A stretch of 59,625 bases of DNA from Clostridiales bacterium (GCA_017961235.1 JAGCXQ010000029.1:1-59625); one strand, 5' to 3'; positions 45,840-54,817 are shown, counted from the first letter of the stretch. The notes: a model not told the origin generated them from the letters alone. Numbers and translations: made by a program.

Positions 45840-47170
45840 GTATGGTCAGCCAAAATCCAAGTGATACCTCTTCCAAAGAAGTCATGATCCGTGTCTCGGG
45901 ACTTAGGAAAAAGTACCGTCTCGGCAAGATCAGCGCGCGCACGCTCCAGGGATCGATCAAAGAGTGGCGCACACGAAAGAAGAATAAAGATCCGAAGGCC
46001 GGCTCTTCCGGGACGTCCAGAAACAAGGACTTCTATGCTCTGAACGGAGTCGATCTGACCGTCTATAAAGGAGAAACACTGGGCATCCTCGGCAAGAACG
46101 GCGCCGGCAAAAGCACGCTCCTTAAGATCCTCTGCCGCATCACTGCGCCGACTGAGGGAACGGTCGATCTTTATGGCCACATCACCTCGATGCTGGAGGT
46201 CGGCACCGGTTTTCACGGTGAGATGACCGGCCGCGAAAACATCTATCTTAACGGCACGATCCTCGGCATGACGAAGGCGGAGATCGATGAAAAGATCGAT
46301 GATATCATCGCGTTTTCCGGACTTGAGGAATTCATCGATACACCGGTAAAAAGATATTCCAGCGGTATGTTCGTCAAGCTCGGTTTTTCCGTCGCATACC
46401 ATCTCGACAGTGAGATCGTCATCATGGACGAGGTCCTCGCCGTCGGCGATGTGGAGTTCCAGAAGAAGTGCATCCGCTGTCTCCTGGATGCGGCAAATAA
46501 TGATATCCGTACCGTGCTCTACGTCAGCCACAATATGAATACGATCCGCCAGCTCTGCAAGCGCTGCATCGTCCTCGATAAGGGCGAGGTCATCTTTGAC
46601 GGTGACGTGGAACAGGCGATCTCGATCTATCTCGGCACACAGGCAGAGATGCCCTCGGAGATCGAGTACGGACCGGAGCACCGCTCGAGAGACTACCAGC
46701 GTATGCGCGCCAGAGATCTGTTCTCTCTTGATGGTCTTCGTCTTCTGAACCGTCCCGAGCCGATCTTCCCGACTTCGGGAGAAGCGGAACTCGAACTTGC
46801 CTACACCGCCGCAAAGGAGATCAGAAACGTCGCTTTCCGCTTCCAGCTCCGCGACCAGGAAGATACGAAGATCGCATCGATGCTCCCGGGAAATCTCATC
46901 ACGGTTTCTCCCGGAAAGAATACCGTCCGGATCACCCTTCCTCTTTCGCACCTGACCTGCGGACGCTACAGCGCGGATATCGCCGTCTATCAGCTCGACG
47001 CCGGCGGTATCGAAAGAAAGATGGATCTTGTCTCCCCTGGATTTACTTTCCAGATCGAGTCCGCTCACGATAAAGACGATTATACGAAGTGGAATCAGCA
47101 GCAGTTCGGGGCGATCCGCCTTCCGGATCTTACTGTCGAGGCCGGATCTTCAGACGCGCCCGAGAAATAA
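45836..47170 (+). CDS. Polysaccharide ABC exporter ATPase with C-terminal glycan-binding domain (Wzt type)
   Basis: The protein is 444 residues. The ATPase domain (about 1-260) has Walker A GKNGAGKST, the typical HITSMLEVGTGFHGEMTGRENIYLNGT, signature YSSGMFVKLGFSVAYH and Walker B IVIMDEVLAVGD. A linker of about 45 residues leads to a beta-sandwich (about 300-430) of the Wzt_C type, which in O-antigen exporters binds the modified non-reducing end of the finished chain. An inserted RTRKKNKDPKAGSSG stretch before Walker A is also typical. The C-terminal domain implies that export is coupled to chain-end recognition. Confidence 0.92.
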   Translation: MSMVSQNPSDTSSKEVMIRVSGLRKKYRLGKISARTLQGSIKEWRTRKKNKDPKAGSSGTSRNKDFYALNGVDLTVYKGETLGILGKNGAGKSTLLKILCRITAPTEGTVDLYGHITSMLEVGTGFHGEMTGRENIYLNGTILGMTKAEIDEKIDDIIAFSGLEEFIDTPVKRYSSGMFVKLGFSVAYHLDSEIVIMDEVLAVGDVEFQKKCIRCLLDAANNDIRTVLYVSHNMNTIRQLCKRCIVLDKGEVIFDGDVEQAISIYLGTQAEMPSEIEYGPEHRSRDYQRMRARDLFSLDGLRLLNRPEPIFPTSGEAELELAYTAAKEIRNVAFRFQLRDQEDTKIASMLPGNLITVSPGKNTVRITLPLSHLTCGRYSADIAVYQLDAGGIERKMDLVSPGFTFQIESAHDKDDYTKWNQQQFGAIRLPDLTVEAGSSDAPEK

Positions 47171-47216
47171 AAAGAGCCACTTCAATTATTCTTTTCCCAC
47201 ATTATAAGAGAATATA

Positions 47217-47246
47217 TTGATTTTCATTTCCTTCTAGTAGTAAATT
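47217..47246 (+). promoter_or_regulatory. Possible promoter of the nfnAB operon
   Basis: TTGATT (47217-47222), an 18-base spacer and TAAATT (47241-47246) lie about 50 bases before nfnA. The direct repeat GATTTTCATTT (47219-47229 and 47255-47265) overlaps and flanks it and could be a regulator site. Confidence 0.4.
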
Positions 47247-47294
47247 AAGGATATGATTTTCATTTGAGAGTTCTTCTCGAAAGGACGGAAAAGT

Positions 47295-48206
47295 ATGTTT
47301 AAGATCGTGGCCAAAAGACAGCTCAATGAAGCCGTGACCCTGATGGAGATCGATGCGCCGTATATCGCAGCAAAAGCGAAAGCCGGACAGTTCATCATCT
47401 TCCGTGTCGATGAATACGGAGAGAGGATCCCTCTTACCATCGCGGATACCGATCCTGAAAAGGGAACAGTTACCATCATTTTCCAGGCTGTCGGCACATC
47501 GACCCGCACCCTCGCACAGATGGAAGAGGGAGATGCGATCTTAGACTTCGTCGGTCCGCTGGGAAATGCCACTGAGATCGAAGGATATAAAAATGTATGT
47601 GTCGTCGGAGGCGGTGTCGGATGTGCGATCGCCTATCCTTCGGCAAAAGCACTGCACAAGGCAGGCGCGCATGTCGATATGATCGCCGGCTTTAGAAACA
47701 AAGACATCGTCATCCTCGAAGAGGAGATGAAGGCCGTCAGCGATAATCTCTACGTGACCACCGATGATGGTTCCTACGGCGAGAAGGGCTTCGTTACCAA
47801 TAAGCTCCAGTCCCTGATCGATGCAGGAAACAAGTACGATCTGGTCATTGCGATCGGACCTATCCCGATGATGAAATTTCTCGCGGAGGTCACCCGTCCT
47901 TACGGCATCAAGACCCTTGTCAGCCTGAACCCCATCATGATCGATGGCACCGGAATGTGCGGCGGATGTCGCGTCACCGTCGGCGGCAAGATCCGTTTCG
48001 CCTGTGTTGACGGTCCGGATTTCGACGGACACGAGGTCGATTTTGACGAACTGATGCGCAGAAATTCCTACTACAAAGCACAGGAACGCGAGAGCGCGAA
48101 CCACGAGTGCCGCATCATCAAAGCCGGAAAAGCTGCAGAGGCAGCTGCCGAAACACTTACTGCCGGCATCGAAACTGCCGCATCTTTCACTAAGGAGGAA
48201 AAGTAA
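47295..48206 (+). CDS. nfnA: NfnA: small subunit of NADH-dependent ferredoxin:NADP oxidoreductase
   Basis: The protein is 303 residues, of the family annotated as sulfide/dihydroorotate dehydrogenase-like FAD/NAD-binding protein. Features are a FAD-binding barrel (RIPLTIADTD), the NAD-binding fold VCVVGGGVGCAIAYP, and a C-terminal [2Fe-2S] site DGTGMCGGCRVTVGG followed by FACVDGPDF. The cluster ligands appear as three Cys plus a nearby Asp, as described for Thermotoga NfnA. With NfnB it would couple NADH and reduced ferredoxin to NADP+ reduction by flavin bifurcation. A low-complexity Ala/Glu tail ends the protein. AAAGGA precedes the ATG and nfnB starts one base after the stop. Confidence 0.93.
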   Translation: MFKIVAKRQLNEAVTLMEIDAPYIAAKAKAGQFIIFRVDEYGERIPLTIADTDPEKGTVTIIFQAVGTSTRTLAQMEEGDAILDFVGPLGNATEIEGYKNVCVVGGGVGCAIAYPSAKALHKAGAHVDMIAGFRNKDIVILEEEMKAVSDNLYVTTDDGSYGEKGFVTNKLQSLIDAGNKYDLVIAIGPIPMMKFLAEVTRPYGIKTLVSLNPIMIDGTGMCGGCRVTVGGKIRFACVDGPDFDGHEVDFDELMRRNSYYKAQERESANHECRIIKAGKAAEAAAETLTAGIETAASFTKEEK

Positions 48207-48207
48207 T

Positions 48208-49593
48208 ATGGCAAATCTTTCTCTTACCAAAGTCAAGATGCCGGAGCAGGATCCGAATGTCAGAAACAAGAATTTCGACGAGGTCGCTCTCGGTTATACA
48301 GAAGAAATGGCGAAGGAAGAGGCCACCCGCTGCCTCAACTGCAAGAACCGTCCGTGCGTAAGCGGATGCCCGGTCAACGTCCGGATCCCGGACTTCATCG
48401 CACAGGTCGTCGAGGGTAACTTCGAGGAAGCCTATAAGATCATCACATCGACCAACTGCCTCCCGGCGGTCTGCGGACGTGTCTGCACCCAGGAGACCCA
48501 GTGCGAGAGTAAGTGTGTCCGCGGCATGAAGGGCGAGAGCGTCGGCATCGGCCGTCTCGAGCGCTTCGTTGCAGATTATCACATGGCACATAGTAAAGAA
48601 ACGATCGAGAAGGCTGCATCGAACGGTCATAAAGTTGCCGTCATCGGTTCCGGTCCGGCAGGCCTGACCTGCGCCGGCGACCTTGCCCGTCTCGGCTACA
48701 GCGTAACGATCTTCGAGGCTTTCCATAAAGCCGGCGGCGTACTGGTATATGGTATTCCGGAGTTCCGTCTCCCGAAGGCCATCGTACAGAAGGAAGTCGA
48801 TCATCTCGAAGCGCTCGGCGTAGAAGTCAGAACAAACTTCGTTATCGGAAAAACACTCACTATCGATGAGATCTTCGCGGAAGGTTATGAAGCCGTATTC
48901 ATCGGATCCGGAGCAGGTCTTCCCTCTTTCATGGGCATCGAGGGCGAGTCTCTCGTCGGCGTATATTCCGCCAATGAATACCTGACCCGCGTCAACCTCA
49001 TGAAGGCTTATAGCGACAAATACGACACACCGATCCGAAAGAGTTCTGCGGTAGCTGTCGTCGGCGGAGGCAACGTCGCGATGGATGCTGCCCGTACTGC
49101 GAAGCGTCTCGGCGCAGAGCACGTCTATATCGTCTATCGCCGTTCCGAAGAAGAAATGCCGGCACGTGCGGAGGAAGTCCACCATGCCAAAGAAGAAGGC
49201 ATCGAGTTCCTGTGCCTGAATAATCCGACCCGCATCCTCGGCTCGGAGACTGGTGAAGTAAGTTCTCTCGAAGTTATCTCGATGGAGCTCGGCGAGCCGG
49301 ATGCCAGCGGAAGAAGAAGACCGGTCGCGATCGCAGGTTCCGAGCATGAGATCACCGTAGATACCGTGATCATGGCTCTCGGCACTTCTCCGAACCCCCT
49401 GATCAGAAGCACCACAGAAGGCCTCGAAGCAAATCCGAGAGGCTGCCTCATCGCAGATGAGACCATGGCTACTTCCCGTCCGGGTGTTTTTGCCGGCGGA
49501 GACGCCGTCACCGGTGCCGCGACCGTTATCCTCGCCATGGGCGCAGGAAAGACAGCAGCTGCTTCTATCGATAAATACATCAAAGAGAAGTAA
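48208..49593 (+). CDS. nfnB: NfnB: large subunit, glutamate-synthase-small-chain-like
   Basis: The protein is 461 residues, often annotated gltA. Two [4Fe-4S] sites lie near the N-terminus (CLNCKNRPCVSGCP and CGRVCTQETQCESKC). The FAD-binding motif is VIGSGPAGLTCAG and the NADP-binding motif is VVGGGNVAMDAART. The C-terminal FAD clamp is FAGGDAVTGAATVILAMGAGK. No glutamate synthase large subunit is nearby, and the adjacent nfnA gene makes the transhydrogenase role much more likely than glutamate synthesis. AAGGAGG precedes the ATG. The S37-like lipoprotein gene follows after 2 bases. Confidence 0.94.
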   Translation: MANLSLTKVKMPEQDPNVRNKNFDEVALGYTEEMAKEEATRCLNCKNRPCVSGCPVNVRIPDFIAQVVEGNFEEAYKIITSTNCLPAVCGRVCTQETQCESKCVRGMKGESVGIGRLERFVADYHMAHSKETIEKAASNGHKVAVIGSGPAGLTCAGDLARLGYSVTIFEAFHKAGGVLVYGIPEFRLPKAIVQKEVDHLEALGVEVRTNFVIGKTLTIDEIFAEGYEAVFIGSGAGLPSFMGIEGESLVGVYSANEYLTRVNLMKAYSDKYDTPIRKSSAVAVVGGGNVAMDAARTAKRLGAEHVYIVYRRSEEEMPARAEEVHHAKEEGIEFLCLNNPTRILGSETGEVSSLEVISMELGEPDASGRRRPVAIAGSEHEITVDTVIMALGTSPNPLIRSTTEGLEANPRGCLIADETMATSRPGVFAGGDAVTGAATVILAMGAGKTAAASIDKYIKEK

Positions 49594-49595
49594 TC

Positions 49596-51272
49596 ATGAA
49601 GAGACCTGCTCTCACAAGAATCACCGGAGCAGTCCTGCTTGCCGCTCTCTTGTGCCTGTCATCGTGCAGGAAACCGGATGCAGATGTTTCATCGGAAGCT
49701 TCTTCTGTTTCTTCCGAAACTTCTGCTGTTCCCGCTTCCACTTCTCCTTCTGCCACGGAAGAAGAAACATCTGTATCTTCTGAAGATCCTTCCTCCGATA
49801 CTGCACCGCTCCCGGAGACGGATATGACCGTTTCAAATATGGATGCTGCACCGACTGTCCCGGCAGCCGGAGATCTGGCGGAGGAGTTATCCAGACTTCC
49901 CGGAGTGACCAAAGTCTGCAGGAGGACCACTTTTAGCGAGGGCCAGTATCTTCTCTACTATGAGATGCCGATCGACCACAGCGATCCCTCCAAAGGCACT
50001 TTTACCCAGCGTCTGTATCTCAATTTTAAAGGGAAAGATGCTCCCAATGTGTTCGAAGTCGGCGGTTACAATATCTACTATGGGATGTATAACGGTGATT
50101 TTTTCGATGAATCGGAGCCTCTCTTCTCGCAGAAATATAATTGCAACTTTTTCGAAGCCGAATACCGCTTTGACGGATTATCCAAACCGGAAGGATTTAA
50201 GAATACGGAAGCGGATTACTGGGAATACCTGACCTGCGCGCAGGCTTCCGAGGATTTCCATACAATGATCGGAAGCCTGAAGAATATCTTTTCCGGGAAA
50301 TGGTGCTTCGAAGGGGCAAGCAAAGGTGGCGAATTCACTACTTACTATCTTTCTTCCCATCCGGAAGATATCGACCTGTTTATGGCAGAGTGCGCCATGC
50401 TGAAACTGGGGAAGAATTCTCCCGGATCTCTGGACTATGTATATAAAACCGCCGGAGATGACCGCTATGGCAAAGAGCAGGCAAAGAAGTACCGCGATCT
50501 GCTGCTGCGGTTTCAGGTGGAGATGATCAAGCACAGAGACGATCTGCAGGACGCTTACTGGCAGCGTGCCACCGTGTATTATGATCAGCTTTTCGCACCG
50601 TCTATGACCAAAGAGATCCTTTTTGACTGCACCGTCCTGGATACCCGATACGTTTTCCAGTATGACAGCACTGATCATCCGGCGGGAAATCTGTTCGACC
50701 GTATGCAGGAAGTCCTGGATAATACGGATGATCCGTCACGTAAGCAGCGCTTTATAAACCTGTCCCTCGATCTTCTGGAGGATATGTATGGTCCTTGGCA
50801 GTATTCCTATAGCGTGGGGGAAAATACGATCAGTGAATCAGATAGTCTGAATCAGTATGCCTATTTCTTCCAGTGCTACCATGAGGATGGCTACTTCGAC
50901 TATGATTTTTCCTATCTTCGAAAAGCACTCGAAAAGGACGGAAGCGGCGCCTCTTTATACATTACCGAGGAAATGGAACCGGATGTCTATAGTTACCGGA
51001 TCCTGGAATGCCATAGATCCATCCCGTACTCTCCGGATGTTGTCAACGCCCGGATAGCCGCCGTGGAAAATACGAAGAAGCCTCTCATTCTGCTCAATGG
51101 TCTCAGCGACATCTATCAGGTCGCGGAGATAAAAGAATGTGATAACCCGAATGTTCATATATTTAATCTCCCGGAGTCTTTTCATGACGAATTGTCACTG
51201 GATTACCTAAGCGAAGAACAATTCAAAGAATTTGACGCCGTCGTCCGGGAAGCACTGGAGATACCATCATGA
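49596..51272 (+). CDS. S37-family-like serine peptidase lipoprotein
   Basis: The protein is 558 residues with a lipoprotein signal ending LCLSSC (lipidated Cys24), a Ser/Thr/Glu-rich linker to about residue 90, then an alpha/beta-hydrolase-like domain. YYEMPIDHSDPSKGTFTQRL and FEVGGYN resemble the start of PS-10/S37 tripeptidyl aminopeptidases. WCFEGASKGGEFTTYY gives the nucleophile elbow (Ser near 241). Likely charge-relay partners are an Asp in LNGLSDIYQ and His in PESFHDELS near the C-terminus. It would trim peptides at the cell surface. It sits directly after nfnB and overlaps the next gene by 4 bases, an arrangement with no obvious metabolic logic. Confidence 0.78.
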   Translation: MKRPALTRITGAVLLAALLCLSSCRKPDADVSSEASSVSSETSAVPASTSPSATEEETSVSSEDPSSDTAPLPETDMTVSNMDAAPTVPAAGDLAEELSRLPGVTKVCRRTTFSEGQYLLYYEMPIDHSDPSKGTFTQRLYLNFKGKDAPNVFEVGGYNIYYGMYNGDFFDESEPLFSQKYNCNFFEAEYRFDGLSKPEGFKNTEADYWEYLTCAQASEDFHTMIGSLKNIFSGKWCFEGASKGGEFTTYYLSSHPEDIDLFMAECAMLKLGKNSPGSLDYVYKTAGDDRYGKEQAKKYRDLLLRFQVEMIKHRDDLQDAYWQRATVYYDQLFAPSMTKEILFDCTVLDTRYVFQYDSTDHPAGNLFDRMQEVLDNTDDPSRKQRFINLSLDLLEDMYGPWQYSYSVGENTISESDSLNQYAYFFQCYHEDGYFDYDFSYLRKALEKDGSGASLYITEEMEPDVYSYRILECHRSIPYSPDVVNARIAAVENTKKPLILLNGLSDIYQVAEIKECDNPNVHIFNLPESFHDELSLDYLSEEQFKEFDAVVREALEIPS

Positions 51273-52234
51273 AAATAGTAGTACTGGACGGATACACCCT
51301 GAACCCGGGAGATATTTCCTGGGAACCATTTCGATCCCTTGGCGAGCTTGTCACCTATGAGTACACGAAGCCGGAAGAGGTCTTCGAAAGACTTTCCGGC
51401 GTTTCGGTATGCTTGACGAACAAGACCTGTTTCCCCAAAGAGGTGCTGGAGAAGCTTCCGGATCTTAAGTATATCGGCTGCCTCTCGACAGGCTTTAATG
51501 TCGTGGATGTAGAATACTGCAGGGATCACGGGATCACCGTGACGAACATCCCGGAGTATGCGACGTACGCGACTGCACAGATGACCATCGCGCTTCTGCT
51601 GGAGATCGCAAACAAGGTCGGCCACCATAGTGATCTGGTCCATGACGGTGTCTGGACAAGAGGCCGCGACTTCTGCTTCTGGGACGGGACCCTTACAGAG
51701 CTCTACGGAAAGACCTTAGGCCTTTTCGGCTTCGGCAAGATCGCCTCCCGCGTGAGCCGCATCGCCTCTGCACTGGGCATGAAGGTTCTCGCCTGCCGCC
51801 GCTCGGAGATCACGGAAGAGATGAGAAAAGCCGATCCGCAGGTGACCTTCGTCGATGAGGAGACACTCTGGCAAGAGTCGGATGTGATCTCCTTCCACTG
51901 CCCGCTGACCCCTGCGACCACCGGTCTTGTGAATAGTGAAGTGATCGCGAAGATGAAAGACGGCGTGATCCTTCTGAACACTTCCCGCGGTCCGGTCCTC
52001 GATGAATCCGCAGTCGCGGAAGCTCTTAAAAGCGGTAAAGTCGCCGCGCTTGGCGCCGATGTGGTAAGCGTCGAGCCGATCCGTGAGGAGAATCCTCTTC
52101 TTTCGGCGCCGAATACTTTCCTGACACCGCATATCGCATGGGCACCGGAAGAGACACGTCTTCGTCTGATGGATGTCGCGGCAGGCAATCTGTCTTCTTA
52201 CTTAAAAGGATCTCCCGTCAACGTTGTGTCGTAA
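51269..52234 (+). CDS. D-isomer-specific 2-hydroxyacid dehydrogenase
   Basis: The protein is 321 residues. The nucleotide-binding domain has GLFGFGKIASRVSRIASALGM, with the acidic residue expected for NAD specificity replaced in a CRRSE strand end, so NADPH use is possible. Catalytic residues are Arg in NTSRGPVLD, Glu in DVVSVEPI and His in TPHIAWAPEE. The family includes glycerate, lactate and hydroxypyruvate reductases; the substrate cannot be chosen from sequence. The ATG overlaps the S37-like gene stop (ATGA). Confidence 0.92.
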   Translation: MKIVVLDGYTLNPGDISWEPFRSLGELVTYEYTKPEEVFERLSGVSVCLTNKTCFPKEVLEKLPDLKYIGCLSTGFNVVDVEYCRDHGITVTNIPEYATYATAQMTIALLLEIANKVGHHSDLVHDGVWTRGRDFCFWDGTLTELYGKTLGLFGFGKIASRVSRIASALGMKVLACRRSEITEEMRKADPQVTFVDEETLWQESDVISFHCPLTPATTGLVNSEVIAKMKDGVILLNTSRGPVLDESAVAEALKSGKVAALGADVVSVEPIREENPLLSAPNTFLTPHIAWAPEETRLRLMDVAAGNLSSYLKGSPVNVVS

Positions 52235-52345
52235 AATCAAGCGAGGTACCGGTCCCTAAGGTATGCAGTTTGGCAGAGACCAATTTATGTGGTATCCTTA
52301 TGCCGTTTGCGGGTAAGTTCCGCATAAAAGGAAAAAGAAATAACA

Positions 52346-52365
52346 CCGGCAAGTGCTTTTGCCGG
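52346..52365. repeat. Hairpin formed by the AGTGCTTTT motif with flanking arm
   Basis: CCGGCAA (52346-52352) pairs with TTGCCGG (52359-52365), with the abundant GTGCTTTT core providing loop and right arm. It lies in the leader of the next gene. No U-tract follows, so it is not a standard terminator. The remainder of 52235-52386 contains nothing else I can assign. Confidence 0.5.
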
Positions 52366-52386
52366 AGACAATAAAGGAGAAAACGG

Positions 52387-52848
52387 ATGAATAAGATCCT
52401 CTATATGTTTCTCATATCTATGATCCCGATCGTGGAGCTTCGTGGAAGTATCCCGTATGCCGCAGCTGTCGGCATCCCGTGGCACGTCGCGCTGCCGCTG
52501 GCCATCGTCGGCAATCTCCTGCCTGTTCCGTTCATCCTTCTTTTCGTCCGCAAGGTCTTCGACTGGATGAGAAAGTATCCGAAGCTCAAGAAGATCGTGG
52601 ATTTCTGTGAGAGAAAATTCGCAAAGAAGGCGGAAAAGGCCGGAAATGTTGCTTTCTGGACCCTGGTCGGATTTATCGCGATTCCTCTTCCGGGAACCGG
52701 CGCATGGACAGGATCCGGTATTGCGGCGATCTGTGAAGTTCCCTTCAAGAAGGCCATCCTGGCCGCCATTATCGGTGTCTGCATCGCAGCCGTCGTCGTC
52801 ACGCTGATCGCTTACGGTGCGCTCGCCGGCTTAAGCTTCCTGATCTGA
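52387..52848 (+). CDS. Small multidrug export family membrane protein (COG2426)
   Basis: The protein is 153 residues with four to five membrane segments. MIPIVELRGSIPYAAAVG at the N-terminus and PLPGTGAWTGSGIAAICEVPFKKA in the middle are the two signature blocks of the COG2426/Sm_multidrug_ex family, which has DedA-like re-entrant loops. The name is historical and transport function is not well proven. AAAGGAG precedes the ATG. A YczE-type membrane protein follows after 36 bases. Confidence 0.9.
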   Translation: MNKILYMFLISMIPIVELRGSIPYAAAVGIPWHVALPLAIVGNLLPVPFILLFVRKVFDWMRKYPKLKKIVDFCERKFAKKAEKAGNVAFWTLVGFIAIPLPGTGAWTGSGIAAICEVPFKKAILAAIIGVCIAAVVVTLIAYGALAGLSFLI

Positions 52849-52884
52849 TAACGGTATTTCACGGAGGATCGGTCAGGATCACCC

Positions 52885-53553
52885 ATGCAGCTGATAGATA
52901 GTTTCACCAAAGCAGATAAGAAACGCGTGATCTTAAGTTTCGCCGGAGTTTTCGGGATGGGATTCTTCCTGTCCTTTCTCGTGCTGTGCGACCTCGGCAC
53001 CGACCCCTGCACCTTCATGAACCGCTCCATCAGCAGCCGCATCGGCCTTTCTTTCGGCAACTGGCAGCTGCTCCTGAACTCCGCGATGTTTCTGGTCGTC
53101 CTTCTTTTCAAGAGAAAACTCATCGGCTGGGGCACGCTCTTTAACATGATCCTGGTCGGATACTATGTCGATTTTTTCACCTGGATCTGGGGTAGGACCC
53201 TCTCAGATCATCTCTTCACGGATGCGCCCACGCGCTGGCTGATCTTCGTTATCGCGCTGATCCTTTTCATGATCAGTGCAGCCGTCTATATCAATGCAGA
53301 TACCGGCGTCTCCCCATATGACGGCATCCCGATCATCCTTACAGAGGCGGTCACATCGCATCTTCCCCAAATACCGAAAACGGCCATCCGCATATGCTGG
53401 GATGGCCTGGCTATCATCATCGGTATTCTTTTCGGAGGTGTGCCGATCGTGGGAATCATCCTGATGGCGCTCTTTCTGGGACCGCTTATCACGCTGGTCG
53501 GAAAAGTACTTACGCCTCTACTTTCGGGAGCGTCGAACCGCCATAAGGCATAA
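52885..53553 (+). CDS. YczE/YyaS-type integral membrane protein
   Basis: The protein is 222 residues with five to six membrane helices. FGMGFFLSFLVLCDLGTDPCTFMNRSIS and NADTGVSPYDGIPIIL are two internal-repeat blocks (LGxxP and GVSPYD) characteristic of the YczE/YitT-related family. The function is unknown; Bacillus YczE affects lipopeptide production. AGGA lies 6 bases before the ATG. The last 44 bases of the gene are also the 3' end of the convergent larA-family gene. Confidence 0.85.
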   Translation: MQLIDSFTKADKKRVILSFAGVFGMGFFLSFLVLCDLGTDPCTFMNRSISSRIGLSFGNWQLLLNSAMFLVVLLFKRKLIGWGTLFNMILVGYYVDFFTWIWGRTLSDHLFTDAPTRWLIFVIALILFMISAAVYINADTGVSPYDGIPIILTEAVTSHLPQIPKTAIRICWDGLAIIIGILFGGVPIVGIILMALFLGPLITLVGKVLTPLLSGASNRHKA

Positions 53554-54760
53554 CGACGATCTTTGCATCTTTTCCCTTTTCTTCGATCGCCGCGTCGATC
53601 GCTGTCTGGATATCCGAATACGGCTCAAGGAATACTTTCTTTACGAAGTCGTGCGGGAGATCGGACACGAAGAAGATACGTGCGCGCTCGAGTACCATCG
53701 CGATGGCTGCCGCCTTGTGTCCGCCTAAGACGAAGTCGGTCTTGATGTGAGTGATCATATCCGAGCTCTTCTCATGACCCGTGAGCCACTGCTCGAAGTG
53801 GTGCTCGCCGAGGCCCTCTTTACAGGAAGCGATCCATACGATGATACCGCCGTCCTTGACTGCGTGCTTCGCATTATCCAGTGCTTTTTGCGCCTGATAC
53901 ATATTGATATCTTTCGGGAAACCGCCCGCGCTGACGACGACAATGTCCGCCTGCTCGGGGATCTTTACTTTATAGAAGGAATCCAGGAATTTGCAGCCCT
54001 CGCGGTGCGCCAGGATCGGGTCACCGGCGAAGCTTCTGATGATCTCCTTCTTCGCATCGAGAACGACATTTACGATATAATCGACGCCCAGGATCTTACC
54101 GGATTCTTCGATATCCTCACGGACCGGGTTTCCTTCGAGACGACCGGCGCAAGCCTCCGGCTCGACCATCGCGCTGTGGTTATGCTGGATAGCATCCCAG
54201 GTCGAAACACCCGGCATGATGGCCTTATATCCTCCGGAATATCCGGCGAAATAGTGATACTCGATATTGCCGAGGCAGATACGGCGGTCTGCTTCTACGA
54301 CCGGGCGGAAGATATCGACAGGGGTTCCTCTGGAAGTTGTTCCTACATGAACAGCATCATTGACATCGGAATCGATGCAGCGGACACGGTCATAGACCGC
54401 ATCTCCGACCATGTAGCGCATACGCTCCTCGGTATGTCCGCCATGGGAGCCGAGCGCGAATACGATCGTAATATCCTTATCCTCGATCCCTGCGGCAGAA
54501 AGCTCGTCGAGCACGGCCGGCAGGACCTTATAGCTCGGGATCGGACGGGTGATGTCCGAGGTGATGATCGCGACGGTCTCGCCCTTCTTTACGACTTCGC
54601 GGAGGGGCGGCAGGCCGATTGGCTCTTTCATGGAGCGGTAAACTTCATCTGATCCTGTCAGACCGATCTCCGCCTCATTTGGCGAAAGAACTGCCATGAC
54701 CTGACTATCCGGGATCTGTACCGGGATCTTCTCTTTACCAAAACCTAATGCAATCTCCAT
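53510..54760 (-). CDS. larA: LarA family (nickel-pincer lactate racemase-like) protein
   Basis: The protein is about 416 residues. Family features are SDITRPIPSYKVLPAVLDEL, FALGSHGGHTEE (His region), YHYFAGYSGGYKAIMPG (the segment that holds the pincer-cofactor Lys) and the C-terminal VVMPYGGSTLPKVE. LarA uses a nickel-pincer nucleotide to racemise lactate or to epimerise other 2-hydroxyacids. The accessory genes larB, larC and larE are not in the window. I start at the ATG at 54760, where AGGAGG lies 6 bases ahead, not at an upstream frame extension. The nearby 2-hydroxyacid dehydrogenase could share a substrate type, which is inference. Confidence 0.9.
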   Translation of the reverse strand: MEIALGFGKEKIPVQIPDSQVMAVLSPNEAEIGLTGSDEVYRSMKEPIGLPPLREVVKKGETVAIITSDITRPIPSYKVLPAVLDELSAAGIEDKDITIVFALGSHGGHTEERMRYMVGDAVYDRVRCIDSDVNDAVHVGTTSRGTPVDIFRPVVEADRRICLGNIEYHYFAGYSGGYKAIMPGVSTWDAIQHNHSAMVEPEACAGRLEGNPVREDIEESGKILGVDYIVNVVLDAKKEIIRSFAGDPILAHREGCKFLDSFYKVKIPEQADIVVVSAGGFPKDINMYQAQKALDNAKHAVKDGGIIVWIASCKEGLGEHHFEQWLTGHEKSSDMITHIKTDFVLGGHKAAAIAMVLERARIFFVSDLPHDFVKKVFLEPYSDIQTAIDAAIEEKGKDAKIVVMPYGGSTLPKVEA

Positions 54761-54817
54761 GGAGCGCCTCCTGATCGAATTTGTATCGTTCATACCGCGG
54801 ATGCGGCCGTCTTCCCT

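Noticed and set aside
48208..49593. Glutamate synthase small subunit
   Set aside because: The motif set fits GltD-like proteins, but no large subunit is adjacent and nfnA is directly upstream, so the NfnB assignment is better supported.
52235..52386. Riboswitch upstream of the small multidrug export gene
   Set aside because: The leader is long enough, but I could not match guanidine, fluoride, Mn2+ or other known riboswitch cores. Only a short hairpin is visible.
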